This document shows, piece after piece, positions 23,423 to 34,900 of a stretch of 64,000 nucleotides of DNA (positions are counted from its first letter, which is position 1; each line of letters starts with the position of its first letter). A model generated the notes under the pieces. The model saw only the letters and a list, made by a program, of their open reading frames with translations, searched no databases and had not been told where the DNA came from. The stretch spans positions 206,031 through 270,030 of the forward strand of contig SZWC01000095.1 in the NCBI GenBank assembly GCA_023375785.1, written 5' to 3'. This stretch comes from Penium margaritaceum. Taxonomy: Eukaryota; Streptophyta; Zygnematophyceae; Desmidiales; Peniaceae. The translations under genes were made by a program, and so were the position numbers.

Positions 23423-24276
23423 NNNNNNNNNNNNNNNNNNNNNNNNNNNNNNNNNNNNNNNNNNNNNNNNNNNNNNNNNNNNNNNNNNNNNNNNNNNNNN
23501 NNNNNNNNNNNNNNNNNNNNNNNNNNNNNNNNNNNNNNNNNNNNNNNNNNNNNNNNNNNNNNNNNNNNNNNNNNNNNNNNNNNNNNNNNNNNNNNNNNNN
23601 NNNNNNNNNNNNNNNNNNNNNNNNNNNNNNNNNNNNNNNNNNNNNNNNNNNNNNNNNNNNNNNNNNNNNNNNNNNNNNNNNNNNNNNNNNNNNNNNNNNN
23701 NNNNNNNNNNNNNNNNNNNNNNNNNNNNNNNNNNNNNNNNNNNNNNNNNNNNNNNNNNNNNNNNNNNNNNNNNNNNNNNNNNNNNNNNNNNNNNNNNNNN
23801 NNNNNNNNNNNNNNNNNNNNNNNNNNNNNNNNNNNNNNNNNNNNNNNNNNNNNNNNNNNNNNNNNNNNNNNNNNNNNNNNNNNNNNNNNNNNNNNNNNNN
23901 NNNNNNNNNNNNNNNNNNNNNNNNNNNNNNNNNNNNNNNNNNNNNNNNNNNNNNNNNNNNNNNNNNNNNNNNNNNNNNNNNNNNNNNNNNNNNNNNNNNN
24001 NNNNNNNNNNNNNNNNNNNNNNNNNNNNNNNNNNNNNNNNNNNNNNNNNNNNNNNNNNNNNNNNNNNNNNNNNNNNNNNNNNNNNNNNNNNNNNNNNNNN
24101 NNNNNNNNNNNNNNNNNNNNNNNNNNNNNNNNNNNNNNNNNNNNNNNNNNNNNNNNNNNNNNNNNNNNNNNNNNNNNNNNNNNNNNNNNNNNNNNNNNNN
24201 NNNNNNNNNNNNNNNNNNNNNNNNNNNNNNNNNNNNNNNNNNNNNNNNNNNNNNNNNNNNNNNNNNNNNNNNNNNN
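23423..24276. other. Assembly gap (854 n)
   Basis: A run of unknown bases in the E1 copy B leader and gag. The matching part of copy A (6947-8388) is 1442 bases, so the gap is probably undersized by 588 bases or copy B is shorter here. Long translations across it have no meaning. Confidence 0.98.
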
Positions 24277-24367
24277 AGATCTCCTTTCTCAAGGAGAATA
24301 TTGTCGAATAGGTCCCAAGAGTTGATGGGCTCAACGTGCTACAAACCAAGCTACTTGAGAGTACAAA

Positions 24368-25288
24368 CGAGGAATATGCGGTGATTGAAGAGCCTAATGT
24401 TGCACCAAAGGCCGTTACCATGGCGGCTAATTCCACAAAAGACACCGATGCTGAAGCACATGTGCATTGGTCATGTGGCAAAGAGCACACTTCCAAGCTA
24501 TACAACACCACAAAGTGGTTCATGTAATGGATGGATGCAAGGCCAAAAATGAGGGAAAGTACCATGAGTTGTGTGAGCCATGCCTCCAAGACAAGGCAAA
24601 CAGAAAGCCCTTTGAGCATAATGGGCAACGTGTGGCAGCAATCTTTGACTTCGTTCACTCTGACGTATGCGGACCATTTTGCAATCCTTCAAACAATGGA
24701 TATAAGTACGTCCTAATCTTCATTAATGACCAGAGTCGCGAGGTGTGGATCCACTTCCTCAAGAGAGAGGGAGAGGTCAAGGAGAATCTCAAAGAGTTTG
24801 TCCCCATGGTAGAGTGGCAGACGAGCAAGAAGGTCAAGGGACTTCACACGAAAAACAGTGGTAAGTGTGAGGGGTACAAAGGCTTGTTGAGCCAGCACAC
24901 TTCAATCACTAGACCACCATGCATTACACGCGTGAGAGTAATGGCGTTGCCGAGCAGATGAACTATAATATTCTCTGCATGAAATAAAGCATCCTTTTTA
25001 CGCCAAAATTCCACCTTGCTTGTGGTTTGAGGCTACAAGAACTGCTTGCTACCTTGTGAATCTCACTCCAGCAGCCCCGCTTGCAAGATGTATCAAGAAG
25101 CACCAAGAGAAGCAAGTGAGAAGGCCGCTAGAAGCTTGGTCATGTAAGAAGCCGGACGCGCTAGACTTGAGGGTTTTTGGCTCTAATGCCCGGACAAAGA
25201 ATGAAGCAAAAGAAGGAAGTGGCAAGCTGGATGCACATCCTCATAAGCATGTAATGGTCGAATACGACACAACACAGAAGGTATAAAG
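24368..25288 (+). pseudogene. E1-B integrase remnant
   Basis: FDFVHSDVCGPF and NDQSREVWIHFLKREGEV are visible in one stretch (24640-24780), preceded by CEPCLQDKANRKPFEHNG, the zinc-binding/GK region. The tail GKLDAHPHKHVMVEYD is at about 25220-25266. It is slightly better preserved than copy A (CEPCLQ intact). Fossil. Confidence 0.75.
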
Positions 25289-25747
25289 GCCGTGGGACCA
25301 TGCAGCTGGAAAGCTCATTAGGAGCTGCGACGTTGAGTTTGATGGTAGGACGCTCAACAAGGAAGAGCAGGTGAATCTCGTCCATGCTCCTAAAATCAGG
25401 ACATGCGTTGTGTTGCTCAATTCAGGTAATCAATCATCTTATAAGTAGCAAATGGTGCCAGTAAATCATGATAGTCGTGTGGCAAGGAGAGTGGCAGTGG
25501 TAGCTAATACAACAACATAATCTGATACTAAGGTCGAGTCGTCTGAAGCCTCTGAGTAAAACTCTAAGGCCAGTGGCTCTTCCTTCAATAACGGATTATT
25601 GGCAACGCAAGAGCAAGATACCAACCGAGCCTTGAAGCACCACAAACAACACTCTGGTGCTGCATGGGCCAGAAGAAACCTCTGCCTAAGTATGATGCTG
25701 AGAATGCAAAATGGACCCGACTCAGCTAGGCATGCTTGGCTCAGAGA

Positions 25748-27318
25748 GAGCCTGTGACTGTAGCGGAGGCTATGAACATGCCATATGCCACCAAGTGGAA
25801 GGAGGCAATGGATAGCGAGCTTTCATCCATTGAAGAGACAGAACATGGGTTCTTGTGGACAGGCTTCCAAACACCCATGTGGTGGGGCCAATAAGGGTAC
25901 TCCATAAGAAGTTCAAGGAGTATGGTACTATTGACAAGTACAAGGCAAGAGTAACGGTAGAGGTGTTTTCCCAACGTGAAGGTTGAGAGTACGAGGAGAC
26001 CTTTGCACCTTTTGCCACATTTGCCTCCTTCAAATCTATGTTGTGCATTTTTGCTGCAAAAGACCTAGAGTTGCACCAGATGGACGTCAAGTAAGCTTTC
26101 CTTTATGAGATTCTTGTCAAAAAAGTGCTGATGGAAGTACGAAAGAGTGTAGGCTCTAGAGGGTAAGGTTTGCAAATAGTTGAAATCATTTTACGGGGTG
26201 AAACAACCTCCAGGAATGTGGTAGAAGAGGATGGATGGCTTCATGTCTCAGCTCACTTTCACGTATTACTAGAATGACTGTAGTGTCTATGTGTGAAGGA
26301 TGAGCAAGGCTTGATGCTGGTTGCACGGTACGTAGATGACCTAATAATTTTCTTGTCATAAGTTGAGGTGTTGAACAAGATAAACAGAGGTCTCAAAAAC
26401 ACGTTTAAGATGGACATGGGTCCTCTCAAGTTTTACCTAAGGATAGTCGTCCACCGCAATGGAGTAGCAAGTATCATCAAACTCAACCAGACCACGTACA
26501 TCATGGTAGTCCTCAAGCACTACTACATGGAGGAATTCAAGCCCATGAGCATACCCATGAGAATGGACATCAAGCTCTCCTCCTCCATGAGCCCTAGCAC
26601 GGAAGCGGATCGGCGCCAGATGGAGAACATCCCCTACCTGTCTGCTGTTGGCAGCCTCATGTATACCATGGAAGGAATACAACCTGAGATTTGCTATGAT
26701 ATGGGACAACTGAGCAGGTTTGTGGCCAATCCGGAGCCACAACAGTGGCAACCAATAATAAAAATCATGCACTATCTACAAAAGACGCGACACATGGGAC
26801 TCCACAAGGAGGCCAAGAGGGAAATGACCCACTGCGTCTCCTATGCTACACGGATGCAGACAGGAGAGGAAGAATCAATGATGGAAAGTGAATCTTTGGC
26901 TTTGTCTTCCTCTTGAACGGTGGTGGAGTCTCTTGGACAACGAGAAAGCAAGACTATGTCTCCCTCTCTATCGCTGAGGAAGAGTACATTGCTTTTGTCA
27001 GAAGAAGGCAAGGAGATATAGTGGCTACGCAGCTTGCTTGTTGAGATGAAAGTGCCACGGACAAAAGCAACAGAGGTTTGCATCAACAATGAGAGTTCCA
27101 TGAAAATGGCAAATGATGTCATCATCTCCTGGCGCACCAAGTACATCGACATCAAGACCCACTATTCATGCGACCTAGTTGCAAATAAGATTGTGGACTA
27201 TAAACATCTGGAGACCATGAAGGTGCTCACAGAGTGCATGACAAAGGCACTTGATAGCAAACCATATTCTACAGGTTCTCAACGGATCCGCATGGTCAAC
27301 GGAGCCACCAAAGACTAA
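25748..27318 (+). pseudogene. E1-B reverse transcriptase and RNase H remnant
   Basis: Same motif order as copy A: EAMNMPYATKWKEAMDSEL, active site RYVDDLIIF (about 26326-26352), KMDMGPLKFYL, SAVGSLMYT, and an RNase H end with TKYIDIKTHYSCDLVANK (about 27138-27190). The longest clear stretch is 26368-26916. Many breaks overall. Confidence 0.8.
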
Positions 27319-27381
27319 GGCCAAGAGAGCTAGAGAAAGAAGATACCTCATCGTAAATGGACACAAGTGCCGGGAGAGTTT

Positions 27382-28148
27382 TTTCCATCCCATATGCCCC
27401 TTGTACATAGCTGGCATTTGGATATGCACATGACAGAATAGGCATGCATCGCTCCCTTGGACTAATTCCCCTAAGTCTGCTCAAGATAGACAAGGCATGT
27501 AGTACTCCTTTAGAGCGAGTCCTCTTGGTCTAAACAAGATAGATAACCGGCAAACACTACCTAGGAAAACTCCTTGTGGCTTAGACGTTCCTCAGTTTGC
27601 CTTTGAAGTAATAGGTCACTGAGTCAAATCCTACCCCAGTGACTAGTTTTCTTTGTGACTTAAACGAGAATACGAAGGTCCTCAGAGACATCTTAAAACA
27701 TTCCAAGATCCTTCCTAGTTGTTAGAGCCACTTGGCAGTCACATAGAGCACCATGTAGGCAAGGGGGATAGTGCAATCCAGATTGCACCTAAAGTGGCTC
27801 ATCTGAGGAGCCATTGCATGCCTAGGCTAGAAGCTTGCTCTAAGAGTATAAGTACCTATCAGTTGCCTGTGATTCATTATAGTTCTTACCTTTGAGACTC
27901 CTTACAAATTTTTCCACCAAAGGAAGATACTAAAGAACTATTGGTTGGTCTAAGCCCCAGGACTTTGCTCATCGCGCAAAAAAGACCAGGTAATAGGGAC
28001 ACAGTGCTAGGGACTGATTCCTATGAACTGCTCAGTGTAGAACCATGATTTTGAGGGTGATATCTCCTTCTAGTTGCAATACCAGGAGCGGACGTCAAAT
28101 GCCATTGTGTCGGCCTTGTTTTCTACTTTCTTGCCTCCGGCCGATAAA
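27382..28148 (+). mobile_element. E1-B 3' LTR (family 2)
   Basis: About 767 bp, the copy of 11486-12252. Includes TATAAGTACC at 27847-27856. The 13-bp segment before the GTTCT duplication is also present, so it predates the duplication of the block. Confidence 0.75.
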
Positions 28149-28166
28149 GAAGCTTACCATGGTTCT

Positions 28167-29242
28167 TGTACACCTTCAGAGGATACATGCAACCTAGTTG
28201 TAAAGCGTTAGCAAGTTGCTAGTGCGGTGATACTAGCAACACTTCTGGTGTTGGTGATTTTGCATCTTCCTCCTTTGCTGTTGCTGATGAGGCAGTTGTA
28301 TCAGCTGCATCAGACATGGGAGAGCGGAGTGGTTCTTCCACTGTTATAGTAGATGAAGGGTTAGGAGGGACTGGGTTAGGAAGACAACCTACTACCACTA
28401 CCTCCTTAGCTGCAAGCTGTGGTGCCTCTTTAGAGATAATTTTTATTCCCTTGACGTTGCTCTCTTTGAAGACGTCATCCCTGGAGATGATGACATGGCT
28501 AGTATCCCTCCCATAGTGGCCATAGGCCTTGCTCACCACATCATAACTGATCATCGGCATCTACGTGCTCTTCGCGCCCTACTTATGCCGGTTATCCTTG
28601 GGCACGTGCATGAATGCTAACCTGCCAAACACACGGAAATGACCCCACCTTGGCTTGTTACTGAACCAAGCCTAATAAGGTATCATCTGCTCTAGTGCCT
28701 TAGTATGACTACGGTTCTTGATGCATGCTATAGTGCTCACTACTTCAACACATAAGCCATATATGAGACGATCTGCATGCAGCATTATGCGGTTGGCACG
28801 TTTTGCTACACCGTTCTGTTGTGGTGTGCATGGCATAGTACGCTGCACCGAAATGCAAACTGATGCAAGGTAGTCCTCCAACTCCTTGCTCAGGTAATCT
28901 CCAATGCAATCGCTAGGCAGCGCCTTGAATTTCTTGTTGATATGGTTCCCCACCATTGCCGTGACTTCCTTGAACATGTCAAATCACAGATCCTTGGAAG
29001 AAAGGACATACACAGAAGTGTACCTCCTGAAATCGCCAATGAAGCTGAGATAATACCTAGAGCCTCCAAAGCCTTTAGTCTGCATGCGCCACACAGGTTT
29101 GTGTGGACCAGCTCCAACACCACTTTTGCGCACTCTCCCCATCTAAGGAATGCCTCGCGATGCTCCTTCTCCTCCAAACGGCCAATGCACAATTTTCGCT
29201 CAAAGTTGGAGATTGTATGCAAGTCACACACAATATCTTAGT
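28167..29242 (-). pseudogene. m2 copy B: integrase remnant
   Basis: Counterpart of 12271-13346: FERKLCIGRLEEKEHREAF (about 29150-29210), VLELVHTNLCGACR, the CTPQQNGVAKRANR signature (about 28790-28835) and the KAYGHYGRDTSHV region (28490-28530). M is inserted at 29243; m2 resumes at 36481 with the protease/GAG-pre-integrase region. Broken fossil. Confidence 0.8.
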
Positions 29243-29928
29243 TATTCTTCTATGCCCCATGGCCACTGCTATGGCTTGACAGACAGGTTGGACATGCACT
29301 CTTCCCTTGGAGTAAGTCCCCCAAACCTTGTTTATGGTAAAAGTCCAAGCAAAACACCAGAAGTGTAGCGCAACGGATAGCATGTTGGACTTAGGAACAA
29401 CAGGTGCTACGATCAAGCCTTGATGTGCGGAGGAAGGTTTTTGACCTTCTAGCACAGGAGAAGTTTCTTATACATTTCTTCATGCATGAGGAGAGTGCGC
29501 CACTTGGCGGTCAGTGGATGCGCAAATTGGCAGACTAGTGTGGTGGTGTGGAGTGACCACCCCAAAAGTGCAACAACCCACACACCTTAGAAGCCAAGCC
29601 TAGGACAACGTGTACCAAGCTCATTCCTCATTCTAATCATAAAATCTGGCTTTAGATGCTCTTCGTAGAGTTGTCCAACTAAGGAACACTATAAAAAGAC
29701 AGTGGTTGGTCTAAGCCCCGGGAGTTAGTCCTTGACTAGCACCTCGCCTAGAAGTGACCAAGTGTTAAGTGGACATAGTTGCTAGCAAGTGATTGCCTAG
29801 GAACTACTGAGTGTGGAACTGTGATCCTGAGGGTGATATCTTGTCCAAAGCTTAAATGCTAGGAGTTGATTGCACGTGCTATCATGTCAGCCCTGTTTTC
29901 TAGTCCGTTTGCCTCAGGCCGGTTGACA
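29243..29928 (+). mobile_element. M 5' LTR (family 2b)
   Basis: 686 bp, ending GGTTGACA, two bases before the primer-binding site. It pairs with 35792-36480 and with copy A at 13347-14033. It shares the TTGGTCTAAGCCCC block with family-2 LTRs but is otherwise clearly diverged from E1's. Confidence 0.85.
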
Positions 29929-29930
29929 AA

Positions 29931-29945
29931 GGGTTATGGGCCCAC
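29931..29945 (+). promoter_or_regulatory. M primer-binding site, half-tRNA type, perfect match
   Basis: GGGTTATGGGCCCAC is exactly complementary to GUGGGCCCAUAACCC, the anticodon stem-loop of plant initiator tRNA-Met. Drosophila copia and yeast Ty5 are known to prime from a tRNA-iMet fragment cut in the anticodon loop and use a site like this instead of the tRNA 3' end. Confidence 0.85.
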
Positions 29946-30397
29946 ACTGATCAGTTGTAAGGGATGCTTTGCTCAATTCTAGTACGCGCTCTCTAGGTGC
30001 ATACGCCGGCTCCATCAGCTCCATTGGCTCCATCAGCTCCATTAGCTTGATCAGCTACAACGGCTTGGTTTTCACTCAGCACCCAGGGACCAAGGACAAG
30101 CTCTGCCCTTGGAGGCACGACCCTTGTGTCCCAACTAGGACAAGCTCTGTCCTTGGTGGCAAGACCCTAGGTGTGTTGGAGGTGAACATCGGCTGGAGGG
30201 GTAAGCAACGGATCTGGATCCTAAAACCGGTAGTAGACATCACCTTTCATTAGCCTTCATCTGCCTCAACGCAACAGAGACATGGGAAGCAGACAAGGGT
30301 AACAAAAATAGATGGCCCATTGGGAGGAGTGGGGGCTGCTGCAAGGCAGTCCTCAAACTCAACAGTGGCTGCCACAAGGTAGACCACTGCAGCAAAT

Positions 30398-31138
30398 GTG
30401 AGTGCTATGTCACTGCTGCAAGGTCTTGGACCCTTGGGAGGAATCCCCATTTTTGAGGGGACTCACTTCTCTCTTTGGAGATGGCAGTTCAAGCTGGCAA
30501 TGAAAGTGCGCGGCCTCATCAAGCTGGCAATGAAAGTACGCGGCCTCATCAAGCTTTTGAAGGGACAGGAGCAAGTTCCTGCCGTGGGCGCACCGGAGCA
30601 CGAGGCATGGATGGACATAATGATATTGCCATGTCACTCCTCAGCAATGCGATTCCAAGAAGTATATTCCCATCATTGTCGGGTACACGCTGGTTTTCGA
30701 AGCTTACGACAATCTCAAGGGCGTGCACCAATCCACCTCCCTCACGAACAGATTATTCATCCTACAATGACTGATCAGTATGCAGGTGAATGAGGGCGAA
30801 TAATCCTCAAATTCCTACACGAGTTTGAAGGACTCCTTGGCAAGGCTTGCCAGATGAACTGGGACCTTGACAAAAACATGCAAGCCATGATCCTCCTCAT
30901 GGCGCTACCGAAGAGCTGGAGCCCAATGATCGCCATCATTGGCGGTTGGAAGGAGGATGACCTGACGTACACGGCAGTGTCCGAGTACGTACAAAACAAG
31001 GCCATGCGGCGCAGCGGAAGTGAGGCTAACTTCTCAGCCTATGCCGCTCGTTATGGTGGTCGCAGGATCAAAGGGTCAGCCTCTGGTTAGAAAGGCACAA
31101 GCGGAAGCGGTGGTGGCGAAGGCAACAATGATGGCAAG
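30398..31138 (+). pseudogene. M gag remnant, N-terminal part
   Basis: IFEGTHFSLWRWQFKLAMKV (Copia Gag start) is followed by the doubled AMKVRGLIKL repeat. Then come EEQ/QEQVPAVGAPEHEAW, NMQAMILLMALPKSWSPM and GGWKEDDLTYTAVSEYVQN (30854-31000), a well preserved C-terminal helix region, and a Gly/Ser-rich tail. The gag resumes beyond S3 with the zinc knuckle at about 32128-32190. Confidence 0.8.
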
Positions 31139-32104
31139 TGTCAAGATGGATCCGCGTGGTGTGGTCCCAACGTTGGTGTGATAGGCTCTATTGGTTCACG
31201 TCTAATGTTTTGGGCAAATCTGAGACTGAGCGTGAGCTTTCTGGTTGCCTCACGCTATGTGAGCACAAATTTAGAGACTGTCAGTTTGCGAAGGGAATAA
31301 CAACATTTTTCGTTTTTCCTGAGCATTGACATGATCAAAAATTTTGTAGGGCTAGTCATGAGCTCTCCAACAAACTAAACCGTGCGTGATTTGGCCAAGC
31401 ATAGCCCGAGCTATGCTTGCCGGAGCGCAGGTCTCACCCACCATAGAAGCCTGACACCGCCACTTGTCGTGGCACCTTCCTTCGCGTGCGAAGCGCCGTA
31501 CCCAAGGCGCATATCCCATTGCACATGGTATGGGGTTCTCTTGCACTGTTTCCATGCACCCTACCGACTTTCGGGTCGTGTTTAGTGATGGGGTGTGACG
31601 AGATTCGAAACCTGTCCATGGAACTGAGTCACAATATTGACTGTCCCCGAGTAAGAAAACGGTCTACTGAGTTTCAGATGCCGGGCCATGATTTTGGCTG
31701 ACCCTCAGTAACAACATGCTGTACTGGATCCGGTGGATGATCCGCCGGATCAGGTGGATCATCCATCGGACGCCTCGGCAAGCCTATCAGAGCAATTTCT
31801 CCAGATGGATGTTTTGTTACTCGGTCGGGTTGATTATCGACCGGATTTTAAGTCGCAGCTGGCTCCTAGAATCGCTGCACATACCCCAACTTTGGAAAGC
31901 CATATCTCCCTCGATACTTGTCTGATTCCGGCAAAACAAGTTCCACCAGATTCAGCGACTTGTCAACTTTCATGGGCAATCCTCCATTTTAGTATCATTG
32001 GAATCTTGGAATTGCTACATCCGCCAGAGCGGTGTTTCCACTTTCTCACGGCTTGTCGGCGCCTCCCGGCGCTGCACTTGGGCATGCAGAGGAGCAATTT
32101 TTCA
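31139..32104 (-). mobile_element. S3: family-3 solo LTR in M gag
   Basis: A 966-bp insertion TGTCAAG...TTCA flanked by GCAAG (31134-31138) and ACAAG (32105-32109), a 5-bp target duplication with one difference. It aligns over its length with 41198-42120 and 51309-52288, the two LTRs of element Q, which identifies it as an LTR rather than an unknown repeat. It contains no gene. Its first 123 bp are also in copy A (15245-15367). Confidence 0.8.
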
Positions 32105-32280
32105 ACAAGGCTCCTAAGCTCCAGGGTAACTGCTGCAACTGCTGCAGCTGCGGCAAACCTGGGCACTGGGCAAGAGAGTGCAGGTCACCAAAGAAGGAAG
32201 ACAGCGTAAGCAGTGGGAACAAAGACAGCAAAAGGGTGGCAAAGAAGCTACCAACATTATGGCACAGAGCATGCCTCTAG
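32105..32280 (+). pseudogene. M gag remnant, zinc knuckle
   Basis: CCSCGKPGHWAREC (about 32142-32183) is a CCHC zinc knuckle (C-x2-C-x4-H-x4-C) that binds element RNA, followed by a basic Lys/Arg-rich stretch. It continues the gag that S3 interrupts. Confidence 0.8.
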
Positions 32281-32670
32281 CAAAAGGAGCGGCGCTGCTC
32301 AGGCCAGGAGATTTTGGGCTCAACTGCGGTACCGATCATCACTCTAGCAACGACCAGGATGCATTTGTCTCAATGGGCCCCACCAAGTGGTGGTCCAGAT
32401 GCGCGAATAGTAGCGTTGTGAATGCAGAGGGCGTAGGAGACAAACTGGTGAGCATCGGCCTCAATGGTGTGGAGAAGGATCCACAGCTACGTAACATGGT
32501 CTACATGCCCTTGTTTGTGACAAACCTCCTTTCCGTGTCGAAAATAGCAAAAGACATGACGGTGGTGTTCACACAAAAGAAGACGGTCATCACCAGGAAG
32601 GAGGACATCAAAGTCCTCTATGTCAACAAAGATCTCGTGGCAAAGGTTCCACAGGTTGACGGGCTCTAAG
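32281..32670 (+). pseudogene. M protease region
   Basis: LNCGTDHHSS (about 32322-32350) lies at the position of the Copia protease D-S-G-A-T-x-H active site but does not match it fully. It is followed by VEGVGDKLVSIGLNG-like residues, MVYMPLFVTNLLSVSKIAKD (the conserved NLLSVS motif), and VPQVDGL before the integrase. The protease would cut the polyprotein. Fossil. Confidence 0.65.
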
Positions 32671-32879
32671 TATTGCAGACAATGGCAACAAAGAGCTCGG
32701 AAGATGAGGGTCATGCGGATGGAGCGGAGGCAGTGGTCTCTGCACCACAGTAGGAGAGCACACCAACAAAGACTTAAAAAGCGTCCTCTGTTGCAAAGGA
32801 CGAAGATGCCAATCTGTGGAATACACGCTTTGGGCAAGTTACAAACAGTACGCTCCAAGTAATCCAGGAACAACAGCTT

Positions 32880-33760
32880 GCCCACGGCATGGACGGTTGC
32901 AAGAAGGATGCGGTTTGGTATGGCAGCTTGTGTGAACCTTGCATCCAAGGCAAGACCAAGCGAACGCTCTTTGAGTGCAAAGGTCGCCGTGCAGAATCAG
33001 CCCTTGACCTGATTCACACCGACCTTTGTGTACCCTTTCGCACGTCGTCAAACGGTGGTAGCAAGTATTTCCTGACCTTCATCAACGACCACAGCCGCAA
33101 AGTGTGGATCTTTCTCCTCAAAACAAAGGGAGAGGTGAGAGACAAGTCACAGGAGTATGTCGCCATGGTGGAGGTGCAGACTAGAAAGAAATTCAAAGCA
33201 ATGCGGAGCAACAACGACGGAGAGTATGAGGCATGCAAGGGATGGTTGTGGCAACATGGGATCATCCACTAGCCCACAACGCCTTAACCACCTCAGAGCA
33301 ATGGTGTTGCCAAACGGATGAATCAGACCGTCCTCCGCATGGTGCATAGCATGCTCTTTGATGCAAAGCTTCCACTACGGTTTTGGACGGAAGCGACAAC
33401 AACGACATGCTATCTTGTCAACCTGACTCCTGCACCTGCCTTGGGCAGGCGTAGAAAGAAAAAGGACAAGCAACAGAAGAAGCCACAAGAAGTTTAGCCA
33501 CAAAAGAAGCCGGACGCATCACACTTGAAATTTTTTGGCTGCACCGTATGGACAAAGGGCGGGGTGGGTGAGGGTGCTAGTAAGCTGATGCAAGAGCACA
33601 AAAGTGCGTTTTGGTGGGCTATGAGACGGCCCACAAGACGTATTGCTTGTGGGACATGGCAGGAAGAAGACTCATCACCAACCGGGATGTAACCTTTGAC
33701 AAAAGGAAACAAGCAAAGGAAGAGGTACTCCATCCCATGCAAGATCCAAAACAGGGAGAA
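32880..33760 (+). pseudogene. M integrase remnant
   Basis: CEPCIQGKTKRTLFECKGR (zinc-binding end) is followed by the core: LDLIHTDLCVPFRTSSNGG (first catalytic Asp in HTD, about 33004-33060), TFINDHSRKVWIFLLKTKGEV, and RSNNDGEYEACKGWL (second Asp). The C-terminal FFGCTVW-like and VGYETAHKTYCLWD segments (33520-33660) are typical. The related m2 copy carries the TPQQNG signature that follows. A few breaks. Confidence 0.8.
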
Positions 33761-34090
33761 TGGTTGGTGCTGCTAGAGTCAGGAGATCAATCTCCTGAGA
33801 ACAAGCAACTGGTGGCAGTGAGGCAAGCCGTGAAGAAGAGTGGTGTCGCAGGGGGAGTGAGTGCGCAGGCTGACGCAACGACGAGCTCTGACACAAAGTC
33901 GGAGACGTCCGAGGCCTCTGAAAGCAACTCGGAGGCCAGTGGCTCTTGAAAAGAGAAAACGTTAACTCCAGGAGAGCTAATAGGAGAGGAGTAACAATAT
34001 TGCAAAGATCCATCAGTAATGCAATATCGGAGCACACGACAAAGAAAACAAACTCCAAAGTATGACGCTGACACCGGAAGCTAGACTAGA

Positions 34091-34900
34091 ATGAGCTGGT
34101 CCTATTTGGCTCAGGGAGAGCTGCTTACTGTGGTTGAGGCTTTAACAAGGCCCGATGCGGCCAAGTGGAAGAAGGCGTTGGATAGGGAGCTCACGTCCAT
34201 CGAAGAAAATGGCACATGGGTGCTGGTGGACAGACCTGCTAATGCTCAAGTGGTGGGCTCAAAGTGGGTGCTCAGGTTGAAACAGAAGCAAGATAATAGC
34301 ATTGACAAGTACAAGACAAGGGTTAAGGCAAAAGGATTCTCACAGTGCGCAGGGTCTGAGTACAATGAGACCTTCGCACCAGTCGCCATGTCTGCCTCTA
34401 TCAAGACCCTGCTTGCTGCTGTCCTTGCCGCCAAAGACCTTGAGATCCACCAGATGGGTGCGAAGATAGCCTTCCTTTATGGGAAGCTTGACAAGGAGGT
34501 GCTAATGGAGGTATCGGAAGGTGCCAAAGCACCCAAGGGTAAGGTGTGCAAGCTGGTGAAGGCGTTGTATGGTCTGAAACAATTCCCATAGATCTGATAC
34601 AAGGAGATGGACAGCTTCATGGCTGATATCTTCTTTGCACGTTCCAAGAATGATCCAAGCGTGTACGTGCAGGAGGATGAACGTGGCTTGCTACTTGTGG
34701 CGTTGTACGTGGATGATCTTATCATGTGTTCTTCCTTGAAGGAGGCCCTTACGGACCTCAAGAAAAACCTGGCCAGCAGATTTAAGATGAAGGACATGGG
34801 ACCTCTCGACTACTACCTCGGGATTGTCATCGCAATCGGAAAGCAGACACCATCGAGCTCAACCAAACAAAGTACATCATGGAGGTCTTGAAGTACTACA
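34091..34900 (+). pseudogene. M reverse transcriptase remnant
   Basis: The fingers show AAKWKKALDRELTSIEENGTW and SKWVLRLKQ, followed by YKTRVKAKGFSQCAG and NETFAPVAMSASIKTLLA. Next is the first Asp region, IHQMGAKIAFLYGKL, where Copia normally has QMDVKTAFL. KVCKLVKALYGLKQ, the active site LVALYVDDLIMCSS (about 34696-34735) and KMKDMGPLDYYLGIV follow. Well preserved overall but broken in a few places. Confidence 0.85.

Larger units (their letters stand above)
22536..28161 (+). mobile_element. E1 copy B: Ty1/Copia element nested in m2
   Basis: 5' LTR 22536-23287, assembly gap across leader/gag (23423-24276), integrase about 24368-25288, RT about 25748-26870, RNase H to 27318, and 3' LTR 27382-28148. 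Target duplication GTTCT is at 22531-22535 and 28162-28166, as in copy A. Coordinates differ from copy A by a constant 15888 after the gap. Broken fossil. Confidence 0.85.

Noticed and set aside
23282-24658. Apparent open frames of 330-458 codons on both strands
   Set aside because: They exist only because they cross the 854-base run of n; the real bases on either side are LTR and leader sequence.
29931-29945. Fragment of a tRNA-Met gene
   Set aside because: Only the anticodon-arm complement is present, always next to an LTR end and in element orientation, so it is a primer-binding site.
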